Source: an uncultured Prevotella sp.
GTDB lineage: Bacteria; Bacteroidota; Bacteroidia; Bacteroidales; Bacteroidaceae
Assembly (NCBI GenBank): GCA_900315635.1
Contig: OMZV01000004.1
Location: 1 to 64,000 of the forward strand
Direction: 5' to 3'
DNA: 64,000 nucleotides
Both the position numbers and the translations under genes were made by a program. The notes beneath the pieces are model-generated. The model made no database searches, had not been told where the DNA came from, and was given only the letters and a program-made list of their open reading frames with translations. Positions 50,331 to 58,721 of this stretch are shown piece by piece (the first letter of the stretch is position 1; the number at the start of each line of letters is the position of its first letter).

Positions 50331-52598
50331 CCCTGAAGCTAAGTATTCTTTCAGTCCGATGACATTGATTCCGAGGGTCTTAGCCTTTATCTGCAAGCCG
50401 TTGTCGGAGGTAAGCAAGATTGGGTTCTCAGCCTTATGACGGAGAACGACCGACAGGATGTTGTTGTCCGGATTATGCCTGTCGAAGTCACGGGGCAACA
50501 ATGAGACATCCGACATCTCCATGTGGACATTAGGCTTGTCGAAAGCGACATTGATGTTCTTCAATGCCATCTGGACATTCCGTAAGTCCTTGTCCTCCAT
50601 CTTATACTTAAGGTTGTCCAGTTCGTCGACAACCTTTGCTGAAAGGATAACATTGTCGGATCTCTTCAACTTGGATATGATGTCAGGACAATTGACAAAT
50701 ATATTGGTGTCGATGACGTAAGTATTCTTCCCCCTGACCGGCTTAGAGTACTTTGACGGTTTGTCGGCTACCGATGGCTCGCTTGCCTTGCCTCTGGGTT
50801 TGTCCTTTGGCTTGGCATTGTCCTTGTCATTCTTATCATCAAGTATTACAGACTTGAATCCGAATTGGAACAGTTTGATAAATGTCTGTTCCTCAGGATG
50901 TTCCTCGATGCATTCGTTAAACTTCGGCACTATGCTGTAAATGGACTTTGGGGTGAACTCAGCGGCATGGGTCAAATCGGTTATCCACTGGGCAAACAGC
51001 CTTCCGGCTTTCTCGGCATAGACCTTGTTCCAAGGATCGCGGTGATTGATGGTATAGTTGGTCTTGTTGACATGAACGTCAAGCTGCATCAGGAAGGGAA
51101 AACCGAATGACGAGGTTGTCGGGATAAGGCTATATACCGGCGAGTCATCATCGCCTATAAGGACGTTTCCTTTGTGGCGGCAAGCAAACATGATGGACGT
51201 TTCTTTCTTGTCGGCTAGCTTCAAACGGGACTCTCTCGGGATGAACGACTTGTATTCCTTGGACACTATCCAGTCCTTACGGTCGAGGGTCTTTGCCTTT
51301 CCGCCCTTTATCTTTACCGTAACCTTGCCTATGTTTGAGAAGAATGCAATGTTCTGGACATCCTCAAAGACGCAGTGCAGTCCTACCTTATAGTTGTTTT
51401 GTTCGGTATTAGTCTTTTTGTCGAACGGAAGGATGATGGTCTCGGTAAACCGCTTGTTCCTTGCCAATGAGATTTTTATTTCCCTCGGAAGATCCTTTTT
51501 CTCTAGCCAAACAGCATTCAGCTTGCCGTTATCATTGTCGAAACGGACGGTAAATCCATTGGAAACGACTATCGTCCGGCTATTAGACGAGAGGAATTCA
51601 CGGAGTCCGCGGCAGTGATACATTATATTATCCTGAGCCTGTCCGTTCCTTTCGCCGAGCCCACAAAGATTCAGGATGGTCTCTGCCGTGATTGGTCTGC
51701 CGGTATGCCGGAACGATAAATACTTGTCAGTCAGGTAGAACTGGGCGTCAACCGGAGCACCGGAATATCTGTTTGCCTCATGGAGGAGGTCGTAAATAAG
51801 CACACAGACATCGGTCTGACGGGGCAGTGCCGGAGCGTCATTAAACTTTGAAGGGTCAACTTTTTGCAGCTCCGTTATAAGGTCTTTGGGGTTGACGAAG
51901 ACTATCGGTTTGCTCTCGTCAACCTCGATGTCACAAGGATTGACCTTTACATTGAAAGTGAACCGCCAGTTGAAAAGGCAGTATTGCCCCTCTTCCAGTC
52001 CTTCGATTGGATTCTTCAGAGGCAGCGGACTGACATGGAAAGTTGTCTTCGGGTAGGTCCGAAGGCATGTCAGGTCGGTCTTGCGAATATCATCAAGGTA
52101 GTAAGAGCCATCGTGCCGCTTCTTATAAACGCCCAAAAGCTGGCTTATTCCCTTGCCCCAGCCTGTCTCTTCGTCCTCAAGCAACTGGAACCGGTAAGCA
52201 AGCGGAGACTGCGGTCCGGACTCATGATGGACGGGCTTTACATTGTAAGTGCCCTCATCAATCTCCTCAAGAGTATTAAGGAGAATCTGCAACTGGCAGC
52301 GGTTATTATAATTAGGATGGACGCGGCAACTGAACTTGTAGTACTTTCCGTCCAACTTCTTGTTAGCCGGAATCTTCATTGAAACGAGCCCAAAATCGGA
52401 GAACGGATATTTCAGCCACACTGAACTGCCCGGAACTCTCAGTCTGGTCATTGTTCCGCTGTATTTATCGGCATCTTTGGTGTTTGGTTCAAATATTCCG
52501 TAGAATGTCAGTTCGTCCGTTTTCCAATATATTTTCAGAAAATCCTCCACCTCTTTGTCGGAGAGTTTTCTCAAATCTTCCATTGATTTGTATTTCAT
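50310..52598 (-). CDS. Divergent sacsin-like ATPase region fused to a PIN nuclease domain
   Basis: This 762-residue cytoplasmic protein has three parts. Residues 1-250 are beta-rich and unrecognised. Residues about 255-540 resemble sacsin/GHKL-type ATPases: LLHEANRYSGAP (N276 in the N box), LSFRHTGRPITAETILNLCG, LGERNGQAQDN, CRGLREF, and the later LPFD, PTTSSFGFPFLMQLDV and DPWNKVYAEKAGRLFAQWI. The usual ATP-lid GxGFKS is degraded to CRGLREF, so activity is uncertain. After a charged linker (585-622) comes a PIN RNase domain with all four acids: D630 (YVIDTNIFVN), E659 (VDELDNLK), D711 (NPDNNIL) and D732 (LLTSDNGL). The combination suggests a conflict or RNA-cleaving effector. No relative is known to me with this exact layout. 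Confidence 0.72.
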   Translation of the reverse strand: MKYKSMEDLRKLSDKEVEDFLKIYWKTDELTFYGIFEPNTKDADKYSGTMTRLRVPGSSVWLKYPFSDFGLVSMKIPANKKLDGKYYKFSCRVHPNYNNRCQLQILLNTLEEIDEGTYNVKPVHHESGPQSPLAYRFQLLEDEETGWGKGISQLLGVYKKRHDGSYYLDDIRKTDLTCLRTYPKTTFHVSPLPLKNPIEGLEEGQYCLFNWRFTFNVKVNPCDIEVDESKPIVFVNPKDLITELQKVDPSKFNDAPALPRQTDVCVLIYDLLHEANRYSGAPVDAQFYLTDKYLSFRHTGRPITAETILNLCGLGERNGQAQDNIMYHCRGLREFLSSNSRTIVVSNGFTVRFDNDNGKLNAVWLEKKDLPREIKISLARNKRFTETIILPFDKKTNTEQNNYKVGLHCVFEDVQNIAFFSNIGKVTVKIKGGKAKTLDRKDWIVSKEYKSFIPRESRLKLADKKETSIMFACRHKGNVLIGDDDSPVYSLIPTTSSFGFPFLMQLDVHVNKTNYTINHRDPWNKVYAEKAGRLFAQWITDLTHAAEFTPKSIYSIVPKFNECIEEHPEEQTFIKLFQFGFKSVILDDKNDKDNAKPKDKPRGKASEPSVADKPSKYSKPVRGKNTYVIDTNIFVNCPDIISKLKRSDNVILSAKVVDELDNLKYKMEDKDLRNVQMALKNINVAFDKPNVHMEMSDVSLLPRDFDRHNPDNNILSVVLRHKAENPILLTSDNGLQIKAKTLGINVIGLKEYLASGKRKKAE

Positions 52599-52918
52599 TA
52601 TGTAATATTATCTTATATCCAAATATCAAAATGGATATATAAATTTAAATTAAGTTGGATTGATTTTTATCCAATTCTGGTTATTCAACAGCAAAATTAA
52701 GAATTTCTTTTGGAACTGACGACAGATTATTAAAGTTTTTCCTTTATTTGTTTCCATTGTTGAAGGGAATGTACATTCAGCCCGACTTAAATGGACATTC
52801 ATTCTAATTTAAACCTATAGATGAACATCCTATAATATAAAAGGCAATGTACATTCCCGTCAACTAACAGAAACTATTTCATAGATTGAATCCCCGTGAT
52901 AAAAAAAGTCATAGTTTA
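52599..52918. other. AT-rich intergenic region upstream of the ATPase-PIN gene
   Basis: These 320 bases hold no gene. They contain two copies of a GTAC-centred palindrome (52765-52858). The copy nearest the ATPase-PIN gene is about 167 bp upstream of its start. No clear TAnnTTTG element was found for that gene. Confidence 0.55.
52765..52858. repeat. Pair of GTAC-centred palindromes in inverted orientation
   Basis: GGGAATGTACATTC (52765-52778) contains the perfect palindrome GAATGTACATTC. The second copy CAATGTACATTCCC (52845-52858) is its inverted partner, and related half-sites GGACATTCATTC and GATGAACATCC lie between. They could form one long hairpin or be a regulator-binding pair. Confidence 0.65.
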
Positions 52919-55189
52919 TCAGAGCTCAATCGGGACGAGCAACTTTACAGTAAAGTTTCTTCCCATATTGTAAATGCCGCGCCGTCCGTTGAGGGGATTG
53001 ACATCCAAGTACTTCAAACGGCTCAGATGACTCTGGTAAGCCTTGTCAAACAGATTGTTGCACGACAACAGCAAGGAAGCGACCTTATGTCCATGAACAC
53101 GGAAGTCAGTGCCTGCCGAGACATTGAACAGCGAGTATGACGGCGTTGCCGTCTCGGTGCCATTGACCGCATAGTAGTGGTTTTGCCTCAGATTGCATTC
53201 CATCTGCAATGAAACGTAGGTATTATCGACTGTCTTTCCGTCACGGACAATGTCATAACGGAGGTCGGAAGTCCACCTCGGAGCTGGTGTAAACGGCAGA
53301 TACTTAGCGTCATGCGGCTGGTGAAGCTGGACACTATTGACATAAGAGAAGGTGTTGGCAAAATGCAAGCGCTCTATCGGATGGATGTCAACCGATGCCT
53401 CACCACCCAACAGGCGGGCGTCTCCTTGGGTATACTTATAGGTATCGTAGCCCTCTGTCTTCACTCCTTCGAGCTTCTGGGTGAATATATAATTGTCGAT
53501 GAAATTGGCAAAAAGGGACAGCTGGGCGGAAACAACCGGCGATGTGAAGTCCCATCCCAAGTCAGCCTGCCAGCTGTATTCAGGGTGCAGACCGGTGTTT
53601 CCAATCTCATATTCGACCGTTCCTTCATGGACACCGTTGGACGCCAGCTCACTCAGATTAGGCGCACGGAAACCGCGAGCCACATTCAACCGAACATTCA
53701 TCTTGTCGTTGACAGCATACACAGCGCCGACACTTCCGGTAACTCCGGTAAAGTTTCTGCTGAACTTCTCGAACAGATCATCAAGCGCGAAGCTATGCAG
53801 ATGGCGGTTGTCGACTCTCATTCCACCACTCAGAGTGAACTTTCCTGTATTGTAAGTGATAGTTCCGAAGCCGCCAATATCAAACAATTGGTAAGCCGGA
53901 ATGAGGTATTCATCGCCCTTGTTCAGTGACCTCTGCCACATTCCGCCACCTCCGACAGCTATCTTCAACTGGTCGGCTATAGGCAGTTTATACCTCACGT
54001 CATAGTTCACGGTATGCAACATAAAGTCGAGTCCCGGTGTCGAAGGACTTTCCTCGAACTCCTGACGGCGGTTCTGCTGGTAGGCGACAATAGCCTGAAG
54101 TGTGCCATTACCTATAAAGAATGTGTTGTCGCTGACTGCCTTATAGTGGTGGACTTGCTGGAAAGGCAGGCTCTTGCCATAGCTATGGCTGTAGCCACGG
54201 TCACCTTCGACGATACCCGGAGTGAGATGATAGTAGCTCAAAGTCAGATGGCTGTAACCCCATTTGCAGTTTACTCCAACGAGTCCTTCGGCAGCACGCT
54301 CACGGAATTGCGACCCGAGCACATACTGGTCGTAATTGTTCTTATAGGCGTGAGCCATCTTGTCCGACCACCGTCCGCTCCAGACGATGACGTTGTTGTT
54401 GCCTTTAAGATTGACGGAATAGTCGAAGAGTCCGTTGTTCGACTGGTATTCCGACGAGACATTAGCCTGAACTTTCCCTAATGGTGGCAACACCTCGTCA
54501 TGGAAAATAATTACTCCCGCCATAGCGTCACTGCCATACATAAGCGAAGCCGGTCCCTTAAGGATCTCCGCCGAGGAAATACTCTGCGGGTCAATCTCGA
54601 CTCCATGCTCAGCTCCCCACTGATTGCCTTCCTGCCGAATGCCGTCATTGACAACCACGACACGGTTGAAACCGAGCCCGCGAATCACCGGCTTGGATAT
54701 TCCGCCGCCGGTAGTTATCTGCGAGACACCGGGTTGCAGGCTCAGCGCATCGATGATATTCGACGAAGCCGTCGACCGAAGCATAGCCGAACTGACAACC
54801 GAGACAGGTGTCGGAGAGTCCTTGGCAAGCGACTTCCCGGTAAGTCCCGTTACCACAACTTCGTTTATCTGAGCGTCACTTTCTTCCAGAGCGAAGTCTT
54901 TCCGGCTTACCGAATCAACATCAATAGTCGTTACAATAGTCTTATGACCAATGTAACTCACCTGCACTTCAACACTTCGCCTAGGAAGATTGTCTATACT
55001 GTATTTACCGTCTGCATCTGTAACCGTCCCCGTCTGAAGACCAGGGAAGAAGATGGCTACACCAACAAGAGCCTCACCGCTACGCTTGTCGGTTACTTTT
55101 CCACTCAGGGAGCCACCGCCCTTGAGCGGTTCTGCCATGACACCAATACATACGAGCATCAAGAGCAGGACAACTGATATTCTGTTCAT
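52919..55189 (-). CDS. TonB-dependent receptor, probable metal or metal-chelate uptake
   Basis: This 756-residue outer-membrane receptor has a signal peptide (residues 1-20, MNRISVVLLLMLVC...), a carboxypeptidase-like domain (SLSGKVTDKRSGEALVGVAI), a TonB box region near EVVVTG, a plug (KPVIRGLGFNRVVVVNDGIR, LKGPASLMYGSDAMAGVI) and a barrel with C-terminal NFTVKLLVPIEL. ATG 55189 was chosen because the longer frame to 55273 adds 28 residues without signal-peptide character. The plug layout is of the CirA/ZnuD-like group. It follows a His/Cys-rich small membrane protein by 43 bp, which points to metal uptake. Confidence 0.87.
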   Translation of the reverse strand: MNRISVVLLLMLVCIGVMAEPLKGGGSLSGKVTDKRSGEALVGVAIFFPGLQTGTVTDADGKYSIDNLPRRSVEVQVSYIGHKTIVTTIDVDSVSRKDFALEESDAQINEVVVTGLTGKSLAKDSPTPVSVVSSAMLRSTASSNIIDALSLQPGVSQITTGGGISKPVIRGLGFNRVVVVNDGIRQEGNQWGAEHGVEIDPQSISSAEILKGPASLMYGSDAMAGVIIFHDEVLPPLGKVQANVSSEYQSNNGLFDYSVNLKGNNNVIVWSGRWSDKMAHAYKNNYDQYVLGSQFRERAAEGLVGVNCKWGYSHLTLSYYHLTPGIVEGDRGYSHSYGKSLPFQQVHHYKAVSDNTFFIGNGTLQAIVAYQQNRRQEFEESPSTPGLDFMLHTVNYDVRYKLPIADQLKIAVGGGGMWQRSLNKGDEYLIPAYQLFDIGGFGTITYNTGKFTLSGGMRVDNRHLHSFALDDLFEKFSRNFTGVTGSVGAVYAVNDKMNVRLNVARGFRAPNLSELASNGVHEGTVEYEIGNTGLHPEYSWQADLGWDFTSPVVSAQLSLFANFIDNYIFTQKLEGVKTEGYDTYKYTQGDARLLGGEASVDIHPIERLHFANTFSYVNSVQLHQPHDAKYLPFTPAPRWTSDLRYDIVRDGKTVDNTYVSLQMECNLRQNHYYAVNGTETATPSYSLFNVSAGTDFRVHGHKVASLLLSCNNLFDKAYQSHLSRLKYLDVNPLNGRRGIYNMGRNFTVKLLVPIEL

Positions 55190-55232
55190 AAAATAAAAAT
55201 GATTTGTTTGTAATGCTAAGTCTGATAATGTA

Positions 55233-55586
55233 TTACAAACAAACGGGAGGCGCACGGAGTCGTTTGGCATCATGGACAGTAGCCACGATGCTGACAGAAT
55301 GCCTGTTCCTGGTTCTGAGGACGAACGCTACAGCAAAGACAACAGCTACAACAGCAGCCGCAACGTAAGGCGTTGTCAGGAAATGACAGAGCAGACAACT
55401 GTCAATGGTCAGTGAAGTCGAGGCAATATGCCCGTCATGATGGATATGATGAAGGCAGGCATAACAGTCAGCGGAAGCAATTGCCGACGGCTGATGGACA
55501 TGCACTGAGGCAAGCAACAGCATCGGTACAAACACACACAGCAACAGCCGTGAGTACCACTGACGTCTTATTTCTAATCGCTTCAC
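55233..55586 (-). CDS. Small membrane protein rich in His and Cys, probable metal-related
   Basis: This 117-residue protein has two hydrophobic stretches (LLLCVFVPMLLLASV at about 14-28 and PYVAAAVVAVVFAVAFVL at about 73-90). Between them lies a metal-ligand-rich loop: HVHQPSA, DCYACLHHIHHDGHI and SCLLCHFL, with two CxxC pairs and at least seven histidines. A periplasmic metal-binding or sensing role is likely. It is 43 bp upstream of the TonB receptor on the same strand, so the two form an operon. The start codon is GTG. I do not recognise a named family. Confidence 0.72.
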   Translation of the reverse strand: MKRLEIRRQWYSRLLLCVFVPMLLLASVHVHQPSAIASADCYACLHHIHHDGHIASTSLTIDSCLLCHFLTTPYVAAAVVAVVFAVAFVLRTRNRHSVSIVATVHDAKRLRAPPVCL

Positions 55587-55591
55587 GGGTG

Positions 55592-55599
55592 CAAACTTA
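55592..55599 (-). promoter_or_regulatory. TAnnTTTG element abutting the small-protein start
   Basis: TAAGTTTG on the minus strand lies only 5 bp before the GTG codon at 55586, so transcription from it would begin at or very near the start codon. Either the mRNA is nearly leaderless or the match is accidental. Confidence 0.45.
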
Positions 55600-55611
55600 C
55601 AAAATATTTTC

Positions 55612-55650
55612 CGGTTAGACGCAACTAATACAATCTTTAACGCCTAACCG
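55612..55650 (-). terminator. Weak hairpin after the DUF4421 gene
   Basis: CGGTTAG (55612-55618) pairs with CTAACCG (55644-55650) with a 25-base loop. On the minus strand it lies between the DUF4421 stop and the next gene. The T run after it is short. Confidence 0.4.
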
Positions 55651-55667
55651 ACCGACTGTCAGACGTA

Positions 55668-56855
55668 TCAGATTCTGAAACCGAAGAACAATCTGAGCCG
55701 CCACTTACTACGCATCAAGTGGAGCTGGTCCTTATCGCCGAAGCTCGAGAAGTTGAACACCATTGAGCCACCGGCAAACTTATTCTTCCATGAATAAACG
55801 ACAGCTCCCCTGCCGGTCATTATGAAGCTGGGAAAATGGTAATGGAGTTTGGCTCGCCCGCCCGCCAAAGTCAAATGAGACCTTATAAAGACATCGAACG
55901 TTGGCAGAGCCGACAGATGGAACAGCCATCTTTTGCCAGCCACAAGGTTGTAACCATAGCCTGCGCCCATGGCAAACTCCACGACTTTCAGCCTGACGTC
56001 ATTGCCTCCGGTGGTACTGATTCCGCCAATCTTCGTCGTCTGAGCGTCGAGACTTGCCCCAAGAAGGAAGCTTCCGGCACTCCTGCGCTGAATGTAGCTC
56101 TGTGAGAATGCCGCCGGAATTGAGAACCGCTTGCCATTGAAGGCATAGTAGGCATTCACGTTAAGGGCACTCTGACTGACGGCGCCCTTGTCAACATCCG
56201 ACGTTACACCGCCCATTTTCACATTACCCTTGTATGTCTTCGATGACAAATAGGCAAGGTCGAAACCGAACCTATTGCCGTATGACGTGAGATTAAACTC
56301 ATTGTCCTTGCTCTTCCCGGCTAGATTCATTGGGTTAAGAGCCAGCCCGAGGGAAATGCCACGGTAGGTTACCGCAACACTCATGGTGCCCCGATAGTCG
56401 GAATTTACCTCCCCGCTGTAAGGCTCGCCTTGCCGTTTGCCCTCAGCGCTGATGGTCGAACCGGATATATTTCCACGGAACTTTATAGTCCAACGCCCGG
56501 GCGGACGATGGATGAACATCGTGTCGTAAGTTATCTTGTTATACCTTTTGGCAAGCAGCGAGTCGCCCTGATAGACTTTCCTGCCATACTTATAAAGCTT
56601 ACGGCGGAGTCTCTTGTATCTTTTCCTGCTTAGTTTGCCACTGTTCATCCTAGCCTGCAGAAGACTGTCGCCCCACTCCAGCGCACGTCCCTGAGCGGCA
56701 GCCTGATGCAGCTGAAGGCGCAGGCTGTCGGCTATTCTTGCCCTCTCACTCAATGAATGGCGTTTCGGCTTGGTCCCGTCAGTGGTCTGGGCGAAGCCAA
56801 AAGACAATCCATTGAAAAGAAGGATAAACAGAAGTAAAATAGACTTAAAATTCAT
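55668..56855 (-). CDS. DUF4421 family outer-membrane protein
   Basis: This 395-residue protein has a signal peptide (MNFKSILLLFILLFNGLSFG) and then a charged helical segment (SERARIADSLRLQLHQAAAQ to about residue 115), followed by the DUF4421 barrel starting at YDTMFIHRPPGRWTIKFRGN and ending SKWRLRLFFGFRI. ATG 56855 was chosen because the 22 additional upstream residues lie across the promoter element at 56865-56872 and lack signal-peptide character. The function of the family is unknown. It is divergent from a metallo-beta-lactamase-fold gene. Confidence 0.82.
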   Translation of the reverse strand: MNFKSILLLFILLFNGLSFGFAQTTDGTKPKRHSLSERARIADSLRLQLHQAAAQGRALEWGDSLLQARMNSGKLSRKRYKRLRRKLYKYGRKVYQGDSLLAKRYNKITYDTMFIHRPPGRWTIKFRGNISGSTISAEGKRQGEPYSGEVNSDYRGTMSVAVTYRGISLGLALNPMNLAGKSKDNEFNLTSYGNRFGFDLAYLSSKTYKGNVKMGGVTSDVDKGAVSQSALNVNAYYAFNGKRFSIPAAFSQSYIQRRSAGSFLLGASLDAQTTKIGGISTTGGNDVRLKVVEFAMGAGYGYNLVAGKRWLFHLSALPTFDVFIRSHLTLAGGRAKLHYHFPSFIMTGRGAVVYSWKNKFAGGSMVFNFSSFGDKDQLHLMRSKWRLRLFFGFRI

Positions 56856-56864
56856 ACCTGATTG

Positions 56865-56872
56865 CAAAGGTA
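56865..56872 (-). promoter_or_regulatory. TAnnTTTG element of the DUF4421 gene
   Basis: TACCTTTG on the minus strand lies 9 bp before ATG 56855, which implies a very short leader and supports that start over the longer frame. Confidence 0.55.
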
Positions 56873-56895
56873 AGCATTTTCTGAGATATTTTTTG

Positions 56896-56903
56896 TATTT
56901 TTG
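56896..56903 (+). promoter_or_regulatory. TAnnTTTG element of the metallo-beta-lactamase-fold gene
   Basis: TATTTTTG on the plus strand lies 32 bp before ATG 56936. No matching upstream TTTG box is clear. Confidence 0.5.
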
Positions 56904-56935
56904 CCGATACATTATGAACAAAAACGCAAAGGACT

Positions 56936-57565
56936 ATGACTAAAGCGACCATCACTTATTACGGGCACAGCTGCTTCAAGGTTGAGGCTCTGGGCTCATC
57001 AATAGTATTCGACCCATACGAAAACGGCAGCGTACCGGGCACGAAGCTGCCCCGTGGAATCAAGGCAGACGCTGTCAGCTGCTCTCATCAGCACGGCGAC
57101 CACAATGCCGCCCACCTGATAGAGACTACCGGGAAGCCTCTGGCTTTCGAAGTGACCAAGATAACCGTGCCTCACGACCATCACAACGGTGCTCACCGTG
57201 GGCTGTCGGACATAACATTCCTGCATATCGGCGACCTGACAATAGTTCATCTCGGCGACCTCGGACGCCTGCCGACGAAGGAAGAGTATGCCGAACTTGC
57301 CAAGGCTGACGTGGTTCTCATTCCGTGTGCGGGGTATTTCACCATCACTTCGAAGGAAGCAGCCGATGTCATCAGCCATCTGAAGCACCCTTGTCTGAAG
57401 GTTCTCATGCACTTCCGTGAGGGCAACCGCGGCTATGACGTGCAGGAAACGATCGACGAGATAGCCAAGGATATTCATGGAATAAAGCGCCTCAAGGAGT
57501 CGGAGATAACCATTGAGGCAGGTAAGATTCCTGACGAGACCATCACCCTTGAGCCCGTACAATAA
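56936..57565 (+). CDS. Metallo-beta-lactamase-fold hydrolase (UPF0173-like)
   Basis: This 209-residue cytoplasmic protein has the MBL signature in SCSHQHGDHNAAHL (HxHxDH), a downstream HLGDLGRLP segment and the final FREGN block. The start ATITYYGHSCFKVEALGSSI is typical of UPF0173 proteins, which are zinc-dependent hydrolases of unknown substrate. The gene lies 59 bp before the alpha/beta hydrolase gene on the same strand and may be co-transcribed with it. It is divergent from the DUF4421 gene. Confidence 0.87.
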   Translation: MTKATITYYGHSCFKVEALGSSIVFDPYENGSVPGTKLPRGIKADAVSCSHQHGDHNAAHLIETTGKPLAFEVTKITVPHDHHNGAHRGLSDITFLHIGDLTIVHLGDLGRLPTKEEYAELAKADVVLIPCAGYFTITSKEAADVISHLKHPCLKVLMHFREGNRGYDVQETIDEIAKDIHGIKRLKESEITIEAGKIPDETITLEPVQ

Positions 57566-57624
57566 CAACTGAGACTGTCAAAAGCCGACTGATAAGTATA
57601 TAGTTGTTGTTTAATTTAGACACA

Positions 57625-58602
57625 ATGGCGAAAGGAAACAAAAGGAAGAAGGTTCTTGTAACCCTCGTGGCGGTCATTGCGGTACTGCTCATCGTGCTGT
57701 TTGCGGCAAGCGAATACATGCTCAGCTTTGCCCTGAAGCCGACCAAAAACAAGGGTCGCAACTACCCGAAGGAGCTTGCCGTGATGAAAGGACGCTACCC
57801 GTGGATAGCCGGTTGGGCAGACTCTCTGCAACGGGTGAAGGCTGTCCGCGACACGTTTGTCGTGGCTTCCGACGGCGACCGACACCATGCCCTGCTCATC
57901 GGAGCGCCAAGGAAGACTTCCGAGACCGCTGTGATAGTGCCCGGCTACACCGATTGCGCCATCGACATGCTACAAATCGGCTACATATATAATAAGGTAA
58001 TGGGCATGAATATCGTCATTCCCGACCTTCACGCAAACGGAAAGAGCGACGGCGACGCTATGCAGATGGGTTGGAAGGACCGCAAAGACGTACTGCAATG
58101 GATAGACATTGCCGACAGCCTTTACCGCGACTCCACCTGTCATGCGCGTATCGTTGTCCACGGACAGTCGATGGGAGCCGCCACGGTTATGAATGTTTCG
58201 GGCGAGAAGACACCGCCATCGGTGAAATGCTTTGTCGAGGACTGCGGCTATTCATCGGCATGGGATGAGTTCAGCTATGAGCTGAAGGGATTATTCGGAC
58301 TGCCGGACGTACCGCTACTCTACTCTGCTTCAGCCCTTTGCAAGCTCCGGTATGGCTGGTCGTTCGGCGAGGCATCACCTCTGAAGCAGGTTGCCAAATG
58401 CCGGAAACCAATGCTTTTCATTCACGGAGGTGGCGATACGTTTGTCCCGACACGAATGGTTTTCCCGCTCTACAAGGCTAAGCCAGCACCGAAATACCTT
58501 GTCGTTTTCCCACGTTCGGCACATGCCAGAAGCTACTGCGACCACAGGAAAGCATACGAGCAAAGGATTTTGTCATTCGTCGGAAAATATATAAGTTCTT
58601 AG
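57625..58602 (+). CDS. Membrane-anchored alpha/beta hydrolase
   Basis: This 325-residue protein has an N-terminal membrane anchor (about residues 11-32, VLVTLVAVIAVLLIVLFAAS) and an alpha/beta-hydrolase domain. The nucleophile elbow is VVHGQSMGAATV (GxSxG), the aspartate is in HGGGDTFVPT and the histidine in FPRSAHARS. It resembles the YqkD/BEM46-like serine hydrolases and may be an esterase. ATG 57625 was chosen over 57604 because MAKGNKRKK precedes the anchor directly. It is 59 bp after the metallo-beta-lactamase-fold gene. Confidence 0.85.
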   Translation: MAKGNKRKKVLVTLVAVIAVLLIVLFAASEYMLSFALKPTKNKGRNYPKELAVMKGRYPWIAGWADSLQRVKAVRDTFVVASDGDRHHALLIGAPRKTSETAVIVPGYTDCAIDMLQIGYIYNKVMGMNIVIPDLHANGKSDGDAMQMGWKDRKDVLQWIDIADSLYRDSTCHARIVVHGQSMGAATVMNVSGEKTPPSVKCFVEDCGYSSAWDEFSYELKGLFGLPDVPLLYSASALCKLRYGWSFGEASPLKQVAKCRKPMLFIHGGGDTFVPTRMVFPLYKAKPAPKYLVVFPRSAHARSYCDHRKAYEQRILSFVGKYISS

Positions 58603-58638
58603 GATTCATTGTAAGTAGATGTTTGTGTTAAAAAGTAA

Positions 58639-58677
58639 GCCGGGCCGGACAATCATCACGATTGCCGCACCCGGCTA
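58639..58677. terminator. Hairpin between convergent hydrolase and GH36 genes
   Basis: AGCCGGG (58639-58645) pairs with CCCGGCT (58671-58677). An inner CGGACAATC/GATTGCCG arm extends the stem with one bulge. There is no T run on either side, so termination efficiency is uncertain. Confidence 0.5.
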
Positions 58678-58721
58678 CCAAGTCTAAATTACTCTAATAA
58701 TATAATCACGAATTACTTTGA

